Shown: positions 54,780-64,000, numbered from the stretch's first letter. The stretch: 64,000 nucleotides of DNA from Vibrio agarilyticus (GCF_012641465.1 NZ_JABAIK010000008.1:124001-188000), one strand, 5' to 3'. The notes: generated by a model not told the origin, from the letters alone. A program made the numbers and translations.

Positions 54780-55520
54780 TCAATTTGTCGCCGTGAGAGG
54801 TCTGAGCATGGTCTCTAATGTGTGTGCGATAGAGCCTAATGCTTCACCGTGCTCACCCACGAGAATGAGGCTCGCTTTATCCACTGGGGAAACCAGCCCA
54901 TCAAACCCATCTTCACTGAATGCCATATTCTCGTGACTATCAATTTTGGTGAAAAAGAGCGTTACTTTTCCTTGTGGACCTTGGAATACCATGTGTAGCG
55001 CATTGCTGCTGCCGAAACCGCAGTGGTTAAGATAGTAAACTGGATAAGGAAAAGATGACGTTAATTGGTAACCGAACGGGGCGAGTTTGGCATTAATTTG
55101 AGATGTCGATACTTTTTCATCCAGATGACGAACAAAGGGGTCTTCCTCGACCACGTGCTGAATTGCCGTGCTAGCAAGACTGGCTTCTGCCGAAGAGATG
55201 ACAATATTGCTCCAATTGATTTGGCCTACGAGCAACCCACCAACAAACGCGATTGACGCTGCAAGCCCGACGGTTCGTTTGAACCAGCGACTGCGCTGGG
55301 CAATTTGCGCTTCGGCGGTTGAGGTCTGTGAAAACAGAATCTTGTCGGCGAGGTCATCGGGAACATCAATCGTCATGGCTTGCTTGATCTGAGCATCAAG
55401 ATCAAGGACATCGTCGAAAAATTTGCCATTAGCATCATTGCCACCGAGTGCGCGTTTGATATCATCATCGCGCTGACGCGGATCGGATAGCACGCGGCGA
55501 CGAAACTCAAGATCATCCAT
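54780..55520 (-). CDS. DUF3379 protein, probable anti-sigma factor
   Basis: A 246-residue protein. The N-terminal half is cytoplasmic (MDDLEFRRRVLSDPRQRDDD), one transmembrane segment lies at about residues 83-101 (TVGLAASIAFVGGLLVG), and a periplasmic C-terminal domain follows. This is the usual layout of a membrane anti-sigma factor, and DUF3379 genes lie next to ECF sigma genes in Vibrio. ATG at 55520 overlaps the sigma stop by 8 bp, so the two are coupled; the longer frame to 55553 is less likely. Anti-sigma activity is inferred from topology and context. Confidence 0.78.
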   Translation of the reverse strand: MDDLEFRRRVLSDPRQRDDDIKRALGGNDANGKFFDDVLDLDAQIKQAMTIDVPDDLADKILFSQTSTAEAQIAQRSRWFKRTVGLAASIAFVGGLLVGQINWSNIVISSAEASLASTAIQHVVEEDPFVRHLDEKVSTSQINAKLAPFGYQLTSSFPYPVYYLNHCGFGSSNALHMVFQGPQGKVTLFFTKIDSHENMAFSEDGFDGLVSPVDKASLILVGEHGEALGSIAHTLETMLRPLTATN

Positions 55521-56076
55521 TTTTCTGCCCCTTATTCTTTTCGTCAGAATCAAGCATTTCCTTTAGCTGATTCCGAGCGCGAAATAATCTCGTCATTACC
55601 GTATTTTTGTTCAATTCAAGGATCTCACTAATTTCGTCCCCGCTAAATCCAGCAACAACCTGCAAAAATAGCGGTTCTCGATATTCTTCTTCAAGCTGCA
55701 TGATTTGGTTGTGCAGCCATTGCTGTTGATGATGTGGCTCATCACTGACTTTGGCATCATTACCAAAATCATCGATGTCGACCAGCTCGAGCTGTTTACG
55801 CTCGAAACGCCGTGCGTTCTCTCGCCGTAAGATAGTGATAAGCCAAGACTTAGCGGCTTTCTCATCTTGCAGGCTGTCGAGTGATTTCCATGCACGTAAG
55901 CAAGTCTCTTGCACTAAGTCTTCGGCAACACTGCGATCTTTGCATAACCAGTAGGCGTAGCGATAGAGATCTCTGTGATACCCGCGAACTAAGGCTTCGT
56001 ATTTTCTTTGTCTGTCCATATCTATCTTGACCGGACTCTGACGTTTTTTATTTCCAAATAAGTTGACTATCGCCAC
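55513..56076 (-). CDS. ECF RNA polymerase sigma factor
   Basis: A 187-residue sigma-70 family protein. Region 2 spans RDLYRYAYWLCKDRSVAEDL and LVQETCLRAWKSLDSLQ; region 4 is LFLQVVAGFSGDEISEILEL followed by NKNTVMTRLFRARNQL. The GTG at 56076 is preferred because GGAGG lies 5 nt upstream; a later methionine (MDRQRKYEAL) is possible. It is co-transcribed with the DUF3379 gene. Its regulon and signal are unknown; proximity to fadL and fadIJ is suggestive only. Confidence 0.88.
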   Translation of the reverse strand: MAIVNLFGNKKRQSPVKIDMDRQRKYEALVRGYHRDLYRYAYWLCKDRSVAEDLVQETCLRAWKSLDSLQDEKAAKSWLITILRRENARRFERKQLELVDIDDFGNDAKVSDEPHHQQQWLHNQIMQLEEEYREPLFLQVVAGFSGDEISEILELNKNTVMTRLFRARNQLKEMLDSDEKNKGQKNG

Positions 56077-56246
56077 AGGAGCCTCCGTGTTTGCTCTGTG
56101 TGGACCCGCGTTACTTTAAGTATCTAGGGTCTAGGATGTACTTGTGCTATTTAGCATTTTAGCTTGCTGGCTCATGGACGAAGAGAAATCGCGACAAACT
56201 TGATCTAGTTCAAAATCTTATCGATATATCGCGTTATATTACACCC

Positions 56247-56345
56247 TGTCATCTCGTTAGTTGGTAACGACTAACATGTTGAGCAAGATGACATTTCCTT
56301 TTGAAGGCTGACTTTACTTTCTCCTAATCAGGTGACTGATTTTTT
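56247..56345 (+). ncRNA. Candidate structured small RNA upstream of fadI
   Basis: About 99 nt. TATATT at 56235-56240 could be a -10 box placing the start near 56247. The 5' part folds as TGTCATCT/AGATGACA (56247-56254 with 56286-56293, perfect) enclosing an 8-bp stem GTTAGTTG/CGACTAAC capped by GTAA. A linker rich in pyrimidines (ACTTTACTTTCTCCT) follows, then AATCAG-GTGA-CTGATT with a T run, a Rho-independent terminator. No -35 box is clear. I do not recognise it as a known Vibrio RNA; it could also be a leader. Confidence 0.45.
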
Positions 56346-56381
56346 CAATTGGCGTAAGTTGATTGTTTTTATTGAGATTCC

Positions 56382-56411
56382 AACCACACAGTTTTGTGTG
56401 GTTTTTTTTTG
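56382..56411 (+). terminator. Intrinsic terminator between the ECF sigma gene and fadI
   Basis: AACCACAC and GTGTGGTT around AGTTTT, followed by eight further T residues; a very strong plus-strand terminator. No protein gene lies upstream of it on that strand, which supports a non-coding transcript there. Confidence 0.85.
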
Positions 56412-56558
56412 CCTGATTTTCGCCCTATAACACTATAGCAGTGTCCAGTTTCTCGATTAACTAATTGATTCGTTGAATTTAGTCATAATTCAAGTGCGTA
56501 CACTCACGTTTATTTAAACGCACGTTTGAGTTGTTTAACATTTTGATTACAATGTTCA

Positions 56559-56575
56559 CAAGTCCGACCTCTTTG
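56559..56575 (+). promoter_or_regulatory. Possible FadR-like operator before fadI
   Basis: ACAAGTCCGACCTCTTT resembles the core of the FadR operator (GGTCNGACC-like). It lies about 55 bp before the start codon, a fitting place for acyl-CoA-controlled repression. It is a partial match by eye only. Confidence 0.3.
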
Positions 56576-56628
56576 TGCATATGTCGGTTACCCATCAGAT
56601 AATCAAAGCGAACCCGTAAGGAGATAGC

Positions 56629-57939
56629 ATGGGGATGCGAGAATTGAAAACTCAAACCGGTGATCGCGTGGCGATAGTTGCGGGACTGCGCACACCATTT
56701 GCACGGCAGAGCACGGAGTTTGCGCAACTGCCAGCCGTTGATTTAGGGAAAATGGTCGTCAGCGAATTGCTCGCTCGAACGGAGTTAGATCCTGCGCTGA
56801 TTGAGCAATTGGTATTTGGTCAAGTGATCCAGATGCCAGAGGCGCCAAATATCGCTCGTGAAATTGTGCTCGGTACAGCAATGAATGTTCACACCGACGC
56901 TTACAGTGTGACACGAGCGTGCGCGACGAGTTTTCAAGCTGCGGCCAATGTGGCTCAAAGTATCGTGATGGGAGACATCGACATCGGTATCGCTGGTGGT
57001 GCCGATTCATCATCTGTGTTGCCCATCGGTGTTTCGAAATCCTTAGCGGCCAATTTGTTGGCACTCAGTAAATGCAAAACCTTGGCCCAAAAGTGGGCAG
57101 TACTTAAAAAATTGCGCGCTAAAGATCTGATACCTGTGCCTCCTGCGGTTGCGGAATATTCGACTGGATTATCGATGGGACAAACCGCAGAACAGATGGC
57201 CAAAACGCACCACATCTCTCGTGAGGAGCAAGATGCGTTTGCGCATCGTTCACACACACTAGCCGCCCAAGCATGGCGCGATGGTCTGATTGCTCCGCAG
57301 GTCATGACCGCGTTTCCAGAACCTTATCGTAAATGGATAAGTGAAGATAATAACGTACGTTTTGACTCCTCTTTGGCAAGCTACGCCAAGTTGCGTCCTG
57401 CGTTTGACAAGCAATATGGCTCAGTGACCGCCGCCAATAGCACGCCTCTCACCGACGGAGCCGCCGCAATTTTGATGATGCGCGAAGGTCGCGCGAAAGA
57501 GTTAGGGTTACCAATTTTAGGTTATTTACGCAGTTATGCGTTTTCTGCCATTGGCGTTGAGACAGATATGTTGATGGGACCCTCTTACGCAACCGCAAAC
57601 GTTTTGGATAAGTCTGGGCTAGCGCTCAGCGACTTAACCTTAATTGACATGCACGAAGCGTTTGCGGCTCAAGCATTGGCCAATGTTAAAATGTTTTCAA
57701 GTCAGCAATTTGCAAAAGAGAAATTGGGCCGCAGCCAGGCCATCGGAGACATTGACATAGACAAGTTCAATGTTCAAGGCGGCTCTATTGCCTACGGTCA
57801 TCCGTTTGCGGCAACGGGGGCGCGTATGATCACACAAACGTTACATGAATTGCATCGTCGTGGTGGCGGACTTGCATTGAACACCGCATGCGCCGCAGGT
57901 GGTTTGGGCGCGGCAATGATTTTGGAGGTGGAAGCATGA
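56629..57939 (+). CDS. fadI: 3-ketoacyl-CoA thiolase FadI
   Basis: A 436-residue thiolase that cleaves 3-ketoacyl-CoA with CoA to give acetyl-CoA and a shortened acyl-CoA. The nucleophilic cysteine lies in [15 protein letters not shown]; the second active-site motifs are [11 protein letters not shown] and the C-terminal [19 protein letters not shown] precedes the ATG. It overlaps fadJ by 4 bp. The size and pairing with fadJ identify it as FadI (beta subunit) of the FadIJ complex and not FadA. Confidence 0.94.
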   Translation: MGMRELKTQTGDRVAIVAGLRTPFARQSTEFAQLPAVDLGKMVVSELLARTELDPALIEQLVFGQVIQMPEAPNIAREIVLGTAMNVHTDAYSVTRACATSFQAAANVAQSIVMGDIDIGIAGGADSSSVLPIGVSKSLAANLLALSKCKTLAQKWAVLKKLRAKDLIPVPPAVAEYSTGLSMGQTAEQMAKTHHISREEQDAFAHRSHTLAAQAWRDGLIAPQVMTAFPEPYRKWISEDNNVRFDSSLASYAKLRPAFDKQYGSVTAANSTPLTDGAAAILMMREGRAKELGLPILGYLRSYAFSAIGVETDMLMGPSYATANVLDKSGLALSDLTLIDMHEAFAAQALANVKMFSSQQFAKEKLGRSQAIGDIDIDKFNVQGGSIAYGHPFAATGARMITQTLHELHRRGGGLALNTACAAGGLGAAMILEVEA

Positions 57940-60065
57940 GTATGAAATCGGCGTTTACTTTAACGATAGATGAGACGCGCATTGCTTGGCTTGCTATCGA
58001 TGTGCCCGGCGAAAAAATGAATACGCTTCAGTCTGCTTTTGCGCAAGAGATGGATCTGATTTTGACCGAGCTTGAGTCGAATACCACGCTTGCAGGGGTG
58101 ATCATTCATTCCACCAAACCGGATAATTTTGTCGCAGGAGCCGATGTTCGTATGTTAGCGGCTTGCCAAACCGCGCAAGAAGCGGAAGCTTTGGCGCGTC
58201 AAGGCCAAGAGCTGTTTGCTCGATTAGCGGCGCTACCGTTTCCGAGCGTCGCTGCGATTCATGGCCCGTGTCTTGGTGGCGGGCTCGAACTTGCATTGGC
58301 GTGTGATTATCGCGTCGCCAGTGATGATGCTAAAACGCGTCTAGGCTTACCTGAAGTGCAACTGGGTTTGTTGCCAGGCTCCGGAGGCACGCAGCGTTTA
58401 CCCCGATTAATTGGGCTGCTTCCAGCGATGGATCTTATTCTCACCGGTAAGCAATTGCGCGCCAAAAAAGCGGCCAAACTCGGTGTTGTCGACGCCTTTG
58501 TACCACAGAGCGTTTTGCTTGAAGTGGCCAAGATTTGGCTTAGCAAAGGTAAGGCGATTAAACGCCTGTATCGCAGTAAAGTGAAGGCCAGTACGAAAGA
58601 GCGACTCATCTCTGGTAATGGTGTCGGGAGAAAACTGGTGTTTGAGCAGGCACAAAAGAAGATTATGCAAAAAACACGGGGCAATTATCCTGCAACCCAA
58701 GCGATATTGTCGGTGCTTCGTTACGGTTTTGAGCAGGGGTTTGAGAAGGGACTCAAACAAGAAGCGAAACAATTTGGTGAGCTGGTGATGAGCTCTGAGT
58801 CCGCAGCGTTACGTTCAATCTTTTTTGCCACCACCGAAATGAAAAAAGAGCATGGAAGTGATGCTGAGCCGAAAGAAATTAGCCAAGTCGCGGTGCTGGG
58901 CGGCGGTCTTATGGGGGCGGGGATCAGTTATGTGACGCTGGCAAAAGCCGCGCTGCCGGTACGCTTAAAAGATGTCAATAATGACGGTGTATGCCGCGCC
59001 CTGCGTTATAACTTTGATTTGTTTGAAAAGCAGCGTAAACGGCGAATTATCACCAAGCCGCAGCGACAAGCTCGTATGCTTTCACTTGCCGGCGGTACTG
59101 ATTTTACCCAATTTAACCGTGCAGATGTGGTCATTGAAGCGGTGTTTGAAGATTTGGCGTTGAAGCAGCAGATGGTAGCTGATGTTGAAACTCATGCAAA
59201 ACCGTCAACGATTTTTGCCACTAATACGTCATCGTTACCGATAGGACAAATTGCCGAAGGTGCCGCTCGGCCAGAAAATATTGTCGGACTGCACTATTTT
59301 AGCCCGGTGGAGAAAATGCCGCTGGTGGAGGTGATTCCACATCAAGGCACAAGCGCAGAAACGGTCGCAACGGTCGTTCAGCTTGCTAAAAAACAAGGTA
59401 AAACTCCGATTGTCGTGAAAGATCGCGCGGGTTTTTATGTTAATCGCATCTTGGCGCCGTATATGAATGAAGCTGGCGAAATGCTGCTTGCTGGCGAGCC
59501 AATTGAAGCCATTGATACTGCTTTGCTTAATTTTGGTTTTCCGGTCGGACCTATCACGTTATTGGACGAAGTCGGCGTTGATATTGGCGCGAAAATTATG
59601 CCCATTTTGGTTCGTGAATTGGGCGAACGCTTTCAGGGCCCAGCGCTGTTTGATTCGCTTCTCAAAGACGGTCGCAAAGGACGCAAGAGTGGCAAAGGCT
59701 TCTACCTTTACAAAGGTAAGAAAAAGCAAGTCGATAAGCATGTCTATCGCCTGCTTGGGATCACGCCTGTTGCCACCTACAGCGAGCAAGATATCGCGCT
59801 GCGCTGCGTATTACCTATGCTCAATGAAGCGGTCCGTTGTCTTGATGAGGGCGTAATTGCGAGCCCAAGAGACGGCGATATCGGTGCCATTTTTGGTATT
59901 GGTTTTCCACCATTCTTAGGTGGGCCATTCCGTTATATGGATCACGTGGGGTTAAATGAGTTGGTCGAGATGATGCGCCGCTTTGCGGATAAATACGGCC
60001 AACGCTTCACTCCATGTGAGGCGCTTGTTGCGCGAGCCGAAGCCAATGATACCTTTTATCCCTAG
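57936..60065 (+). CDS. fadJ: Fatty-acid oxidation complex alpha subunit FadJ
   Basis: A 709-residue multifunctional enzyme. The N-terminal enoyl-CoA hydratase/isomerase domain has the oxyanion loop [19 protein letters not shown] and [18 protein letters not shown]. The 3-hydroxyacyl-CoA dehydrogenase domain starts at the Rossmann motif [13 protein letters not shown], with [15 protein letters not shown] as the catalytic segment. ATG at 57936 overlaps the fadI stop (ATGA) and has GGAGG 7 nt upstream. It ends at a hairpin and terminator. Confidence 0.95.
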   Translation: MSMKSAFTLTIDETRIAWLAIDVPGEKMNTLQSAFAQEMDLILTELESNTTLAGVIIHSTKPDNFVAGADVRMLAACQTAQEAEALARQGQELFARLAALPFPSVAAIHGPCLGGGLELALACDYRVASDDAKTRLGLPEVQLGLLPGSGGTQRLPRLIGLLPAMDLILTGKQLRAKKAAKLGVVDAFVPQSVLLEVAKIWLSKGKAIKRLYRSKVKASTKERLISGNGVGRKLVFEQAQKKIMQKTRGNYPATQAILSVLRYGFEQGFEKGLKQEAKQFGELVMSSESAALRSIFFATTEMKKEHGSDAEPKEISQVAVLGGGLMGAGISYVTLAKAALPVRLKDVNNDGVCRALRYNFDLFEKQRKRRIITKPQRQARMLSLAGGTDFTQFNRADVVIEAVFEDLALKQQMVADVETHAKPSTIFATNTSSLPIGQIAEGAARPENIVGLHYFSPVEKMPLVEVIPHQGTSAETVATVVQLAKKQGKTPIVVKDRAGFYVNRILAPYMNEAGEMLLAGEPIEAIDTALLNFGFPVGPITLLDEVGVDIGAKIMPILVRELGERFQGPALFDSLLKDGRKGRKSGKGFYLYKGKKKQVDKHVYRLLGITPVATYSEQDIALRCVLPMLNEAVRCLDEGVIASPRDGDIGAIFGIGFPPFLGGPFRYMDHVGLNELVEMMRRFADKYGQRFTPCEALVARAEANDTFYP

Positions 60066-60100
60066 GGTCAACAGACCCTAAGGTATTAATATCAAAAATC

Positions 60101-60129
60101 AAAAAGAGCGGCGTAACCCGCTCTTTTTG
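60101..60129. terminator. Intrinsic terminator between fadJ and the M16 protease gene
   Basis: AAAAAGAGCG and CGCTCTTTTT form a 10-bp stem around GCGTAACC, with A and T runs on both sides; it can serve both convergent genes. A small extra hairpin, AGGGTC/GACCCT, lies just before it at 60064-60079. Confidence 0.9.
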
Positions 60130-60158
60130 CATAAAAATAGTTGTGAAGCTGCGTTTAA

Positions 60159-62936
60159 CTAACCCAAGTCACAATCTTTTGGTCGCAGTTGAAACTCTTC
60201 GATTGAACCTATCTCCTGACCCAGTCGAATGCGAGGCGCATCTTGGTGGGCGCTGCCTTGCGTGTGCATAATAAGGCGATTGGCTGTGCGAGGCTTCAGC
60301 TCGTTGACCACAAAACGGATCATGTCACTACGCTCGAGGCGGTCCAGCTCTAAAAGCACTTGCTCTTTTTGACTGAAAGTCACGTCTTTGTTACCGATAG
60401 CAACCCAAAGTCGCTGCGCGCGGCCACGTAACGTGGTGTCGGGTGTGGCGATTTGATTGTGCAGGCCCTGTTTGCTGCTGCGCCATTGAGCTTCTGTGAG
60501 CTCTAGTAGCACCATATAAAAGGCATTGAGAAATTCATCTATCGCACCAACCAATTCTGCCGGCGCCGCATTGGGCGACTGAACGTACATCACAATGCCG
60601 GGATGGCGATTGAGTGGCATATTGCCTGTGCCTACCATATACCCAAGCTGCTGTTTGGTACGAATTTCATGAAAAAAGGTGGCCGACATTAAATGATTGG
60701 CAAGGGTATAAAGCGCAATGTGGTGAGGCGCAATATCTTCACACTGATGATAGATGACAACAGCAGAGTCGGGTTGATGGCAATCAATCTCTTTTTGAAA
60801 GCTGCCACTGTCGCCGAGCATCACAAGCGGTCTGAGTGCCTCCTCATAACGCTGCTCTTTCACGCGTAGCGCGTCTTTTAATGTGCTCGCCATATCGACC
60901 GCTTGCTGCTGAGTCCAATCACCGCAGACAAACATTTCGACATGCAGTTGACTTAAAATAGTGCTAACAAACGGGGCCAACTCAGCCACTTTTACCGACT
61001 CAAGCGCGTCTAGCAGCGCGGTGTAAGGAGGGTTGTTCGGCTGTAAAATGCCAGTCATAGCGTTAAATAATTGAGAGATTGGCCGATCTTGCGCCGCATT
61101 TTGCCAAGCGCGCTGAAGTTGCTGCTGAATGCTCTCAAATCGTTCCGTCTTAAATTCGCGCGCCGCAAAACGTTGTAAAATCAGTTCAAGTAATTGAGGT
61201 AGTTTTTGACTAAAGCCAAACAGCGCCAGAGTGACACCACCTTGATGGGCGTACATGTTGTAACCCATACCGGCGACTTCCGCTTGGTAGGTTTCCTCAA
61301 TGAGCGAATCAAGAAACATCTCGACACAGAGCCGAGTCATCACGATATTTTTGGTCGATGCAACCGCGAAGGGGCTGTCGATAGCGATGTACATTACCCC
61401 TTTGGGCACTCGAAACTCGCGCTCTTGTAAGTGCCAAAGGCGAAATCCTTCAAGATCTTCCACTAAAGCCGGTAATTCACCGCCAGGTAAAAGAGGGGCG
61501 GGGTCGAGATCATAGCAAATGTAAGGGTTTCGCTCTGGTAGGTGAAATGCCCATGACGGATTGACGGCGGTAAAGCTTGCTCGGTCATCATCGGAGAATC
61601 GAGTTACGGCGTACGGCGTGTGATACCACTTTGCTTCGCGGTCGGTGGTTAGCCCTTTGCTTACCTGGGTCACGCGCAGATTATCAATCGTAAAATAAGG
61701 GAGGATTTGCTCAAGTAAGGGCAAATCAAAGTGCATCATTTTATAGTCGCCATAAATCACATCCTCTGGCGAGTAATGCTGCATGTTGACGACCAGATGA
61801 CTGACCAAGTCAAGCGGCCGAGCTGGCTCTTGAAAACGAAACGCCGACTCAAGTACAGCGCGCTTTTCGTCGTAACGCCATGCTTCTAAAGCGTGCGCTT
61901 TGATAAGTTCGATGTATTGAAAGACCGCTTGAACAATCTCTTTGGTGTGAGACAAACCCAGCTCGGTTAAGTTGCAGCTGACGGCAAAATCGCGGTAATT
62001 ACTGCCACTGGCACCGCCACCGGCTGACAGTGAGGTGATCCAGCCACGGGTTTTCAGTTGCTGCATTAAGCTGCCAGGGCCTTCATCGCCCAATAAATGG
62101 GCAAAGAAAGAGAGGGGTTTGGTCTGATAATACTGCTCCATGCCTGGCATCGGAAAGGTTAGGATCAGTTTACGCAGATCTTTGACTGGTTCGACATCGA
62201 CCCAACATCCAACAGAATGGGCATCTGAAAAGGGCACTGATACCGTTTTGGGGGTAAGGCCTTGATTGGCTATCGATGAAAAGTCTTGTTGTACGAGCTG
62301 TTCCAGTTCATCAAGTGATTGCGGACCATAAACGGTTAATGTCATCAAATCAGCAGAATAGTGCTGCTGATAAAATGCCACAATTTCATCTCGAATAGAC
62401 TGGCCGTCTCGGTCGCCAAGGGTTTCTAAATTACCAACAGAAAACTTAGCAAAGGGGTGCGCAGGATTGACCATCTCTTTTTGGACTTGATAAAGACGGC
62501 GTGAATCATCGAGCAATTTCAGTCGATATTCGGACTCAACAGCTTGCCGCTCTTTATCAAGCGCTTCTTCATTAAACAAAGGGGCGATAAAAAACTGGCT
62601 GAACCTATCAAGCGCATTCGCAAATTGGTCTGCGCTTATATCAAAGAAAAAGCAGGTGTGCTCAGTGCCTGTCCAGGCGTTGTTGGTGCCACCATTTTGG
62701 CTAATATAGCTTTGAAAATCGCCAACTTTAGGGTATTTTTCGGTCCCCAAAAACAGCATGTGTTCGAGATAGTGAGCAAGACCTTCTCGGTCCACAGGGT
62801 CGTCAAAATGTCCCACATTAACCGCCAGCGCCGCTGCGGCTTTTTGTGCGTCACTTTGATGGATAAGCAAAACGCGCAATTGATTATTGAGTACCACTGA
62901 GCGGTATTGATTGGCGTCATTTGGGCTTAAATGCAC
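60159..62936 (-). CDS. M16 zinc metalloprotease (insulinase/pitrilysin family)
   Basis: A 925-residue M16A protease with four homologous domains. The inverted zinc motif HYLEH (residues 55-59) in GLAHYLEHMLFLGTEKYP and the downstream glutamate in KERQAVESEYRLK are present. No signal peptide is visible at the N-terminus (MHLSPNDANQYRSV), unlike periplasmic pitrilysin PtrA of E. coli, so a cytoplasmic peptidase that clears small peptides is more likely. It is convergent with fadJ. Confidence 0.88.
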   Translation of the reverse strand: MHLSPNDANQYRSVVLNNQLRVLLIHQSDAQKAAAALAVNVGHFDDPVDREGLAHYLEHMLFLGTEKYPKVGDFQSYISQNGGTNNAWTGTEHTCFFFDISADQFANALDRFSQFFIAPLFNEEALDKERQAVESEYRLKLLDDSRRLYQVQKEMVNPAHPFAKFSVGNLETLGDRDGQSIRDEIVAFYQQHYSADLMTLTVYGPQSLDELEQLVQQDFSSIANQGLTPKTVSVPFSDAHSVGCWVDVEPVKDLRKLILTFPMPGMEQYYQTKPLSFFAHLLGDEGPGSLMQQLKTRGWITSLSAGGGASGSNYRDFAVSCNLTELGLSHTKEIVQAVFQYIELIKAHALEAWRYDEKRAVLESAFRFQEPARPLDLVSHLVVNMQHYSPEDVIYGDYKMMHFDLPLLEQILPYFTIDNLRVTQVSKGLTTDREAKWYHTPYAVTRFSDDDRASFTAVNPSWAFHLPERNPYICYDLDPAPLLPGGELPALVEDLEGFRLWHLQEREFRVPKGVMYIAIDSPFAVASTKNIVMTRLCVEMFLDSLIEETYQAEVAGMGYNMYAHQGGVTLALFGFSQKLPQLLELILQRFAAREFKTERFESIQQQLQRAWQNAAQDRPISQLFNAMTGILQPNNPPYTALLDALESVKVAELAPFVSTILSQLHVEMFVCGDWTQQQAVDMASTLKDALRVKEQRYEEALRPLVMLGDSGSFQKEIDCHQPDSAVVIYHQCEDIAPHHIALYTLANHLMSATFFHEIRTKQQLGYMVGTGNMPLNRHPGIVMYVQSPNAAPAELVGAIDEFLNAFYMVLLELTEAQWRSSKQGLHNQIATPDTTLRGRAQRLWVAIGNKDVTFSQKEQVLLELDRLERSDMIRFVVNELKPRTANRLIMHTQGSAHQDAPRIRLGQEIGSIEEFQLRPKDCDLG

Positions 62937-63390
62937 AGGCGCTTCTCCAAAATGTTGAGGTTAGAGACCCAAGCAACGTCAAACCCCTTCATTGATGTCG
63001 CTTGTGCGTAAGTATGACTCCGAAACTTATTGAAGCAAATAGAATTATTCGCTTAAAACGCGAATATAAATGTCAGTTTTGTCTCGTTGGACCACTTCCG
63101 TTACGATCAGCGAAGGGGTCGAATTGATAGTTTAATTGATTGTTAAAAATAATGAATCAATTGGCAAGGTAATTGTTATAATTAGTTGCATAAAGTGTTT
63201 TGGACACGCGTTAGCGTCCTATTGAGTTAGAACTCGCAGCGGTCATCGAAACACTAAAACTAAAAATGAGAGATGCTCCAAATACGGTTAAACCGAGTTT
63301 TCGTAGTATCTATCGGAAAATAAAGCTTATAAGCTTGCCTGTCGATAAAGATAAAAATAGTCTTGATGTGAAATTTGATAGGCACATCTG

Positions 63391-63445
63391 CTGACAATCC
63401 AAGTCATTCTCGCGCAATCAGGCATCTTGAAGTGACTTGAGTATA
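63391..63445 (+). mobile_element. MITE-like element, right-end fragment
   Basis: CTGACAATCCAAGTCATTCT followed by GGCATCTTGAAGTGACTTGA and GTATA corresponds to the last 55 bp of the 268-bp element with several changes. Upstream parts are missing. It runs straight into an ERIC-like element, as copy 2 does. Confidence 0.7.
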
Positions 63446-63587
63446 TATACCCGTTCGGCCTGAAGCGGCAGTGCATTTCGTTACAAAGTACTGGGCTGGC
63501 TCTCACAAACCTCATCACATAGCCCATCTATGCTCAGAGGCTTTGTTCGTTTGCCGCCTACCTGCACCTTCAAGTTGTTCGAGTATT
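63446..63587 (+). repeat. ERIC-like palindromic element (upstream of sixA)
   Basis: About 140 bp from TATACCCGTTCGGCCTGAAG to CTTCAAGTTGTTCGAGTATT, containing CTCACAAACCTCATCACATA, GCTCAGAGGCTTTGTTCG and TTTGCCGCCTACCTG. It is the full-length form and lies just before sixA, so it probably separates sixA from its promoter or is part of its leader. Confidence 0.8.
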
Positions 63588-63613
63588 AGTGAAGCCCACA
63601 ATTAGGATATGGC

Positions 63614-64000
63614 ATGAAAATTTACATTATGCGTCATGGTGAAGCAGAGCAGTTTGCTGACAGTGATGCGGAACGTGAGTTGACCCTGCGCGGTCGCGAG
63701 GAATCTCGAATTATGGCCGAAAAGTGCCGCGAAAATGGCATTGAGATGTTTGATAAAGTCTTGGTGAGCCCTTACATTCGCGCGCAGCAGACATGGCAAG
63801 AATTGAATCAGAGCTTGAGTGCGAAGGAAGTACAGCTTAGTGCAGACATCACGCCATACGGTGACGCTGAGGCGGTATTCGACTATCTATCGGCATTAAT
63901 CGAATTGGAAAAACCGCAGCAGCTATTACTGGTATCTCACCTTCCGCTGGTGGGGTACTTAACGGCGGAGCTGGTACCCAGTATGGCTCCGCTGATGTTC
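63614..64000 (+). CDS. sixA: Phosphohistidine phosphatase SixA, partial
   Basis: The first 129 codons are in the window; the 3' end is cut off. SixA is a small histidine phosphatase that removes phosphate from HPt domains of phosphorelays and from the nitrogen PTS. The RHG motif is at the start (YIMRHGEAEQ), and the second catalytic histidine lies in LLLVSHLPLVGYL, the SixA signature. The start ATG at 63614 has a weak GGAT upstream. It is the last feature of the window. Confidence 0.92.
   Translation, partial: MKIYIMRHGEAEQFADSDAERELTLRGREESRIMAEKCRENGIEMFDKVLVSPYIRAQQTWQELNQSLSAKEVQLSADITPYGDAEAVFDYLSALIELEKPQQLLLVSHLPLVGYLTAELVPSMAPLMF

Larger units (their letters stand above)
56077..56628. 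other. 552-bp region between the ECF sigma gene and fadI
   Basis: No protein gene. It contains the leftward promoter region of the ECF sigma gene, a candidate small RNA on the plus strand (56247-56345), a second plus-strand terminator (56382-56411) and the fadI promoter region with a FadR-like sequence at 56559-56575. Confidence 0.6.
62937..63613. other. 677-bp region upstream of sixA and the M16 protease gene
   Basis: No credible gene. It holds divergent promoter regions: about 450 bp of AT-rich sequence with an AATTGATT/AATCAATT inverted repeat (63134-63163), a right-end fragment of the MITE (63391-63445), and an ERIC-like element (63446-63587) that ends 27 bp before sixA. Confidence 0.6.

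Noticed and set aside
1-64000. CRISPR arrays, tRNA/rRNA genes, prophage or transposase genes
   Set aside because: I looked for regularly spaced repeats, cloverleaf-type sequences and typical phage or IS proteins and saw none. Repeats present are MITE-like or ERIC-like only.

Overview
The window is a stretch of gammaproteobacterial chromosome, almost certainly from the family Vibrionaceae. The evidence is the gene order flagellins-flaG-fliD-flaI-fliS-flrABC-fliE..R-flhBAFG-fliA-cheYZAB-parC-parP-cheW-DUF2802-ccm, the Vibrio-type flagellar regulators FlrA/B/C, the ParC/ParP polar chemotaxis pair, and small family-restricted proteins (DUF2956, DUF2919, DUF2802, DUF3379). I cannot fix the genus from sequence alone. 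No tRNA, rRNA, CRISPR array, prophage or transposase gene was seen.

Layout. 1-3330: end of a lysine/housekeeping region (partial dapE, yffB, a winged-helix protein, DUF2956, DUF2919, a YfeX-type Dyp peroxidase). 3454-10783: three flagellin genes, each behind a recognisable sigma-28 promoter, then flaG-fliD-flaI-fliS behind a sigma-54 promoter. 11082-15264: regulators FlrA, FlrB and FlrC; flrBC has a near-consensus sigma-54 promoter. 15369-28878: fliEFGHIJKLMNOPQR-flhB, encoding basal body, C-ring, export gate, export ATPase and hook-length control, again with a sigma-54 promoter before fliE. 29096-34340: flhA, flhF, flhG and fliA. 34373-42063: cheY, cheZ, cheA, cheB, parC, parP, cheW and a DUF2802 protein. 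43009-49990: complete cytochrome c maturation operon ccmABCDEFGHI. 50329-60065: mlaA, two fadL-type outer-membrane proteins, an ECF sigma factor with its DUF3379 partner, and the beta-oxidation pair fadI-fadJ. 60159-64000: an M16 metalloprotease and the start of sixA.

The flagellar part shows the regulatory ladder directly: FlrA (class I) should activate the sigma-54 promoters of flrBC and fliE, FlrBC the sigma-54 promoter at flaG, and FliA, encoded at the end, the sigma-28 flagellin promoters. FlhF/FlhG set polar placement and number, and ParC/ParP place the chemotaxis array whose kinase CheA lies in the same block. The fad section puts long-chain fatty-acid uptake next to its oxidation.

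The non-coding space is unusually informative. Two 98-99% identical 268-bp elements with 23-bp terminal inverted repeats (1554-1821 and 42545-42812) and two fragments form a non-autonomous MITE-like family made of two large nested hairpins. Five ERIC-like palindromic elements, some truncated, are also present, and twice an ERIC-like element directly abuts the right end of the MITE. Upstream of fadI lies a compact structured segment with a promoter-like -10 box and a terminator, a candidate small RNA (56247-56345). I saw no clearly new multi-gene system; the candidate small RNA, the repeat families and the repeated peptides in CheA and FliD are the best leads.
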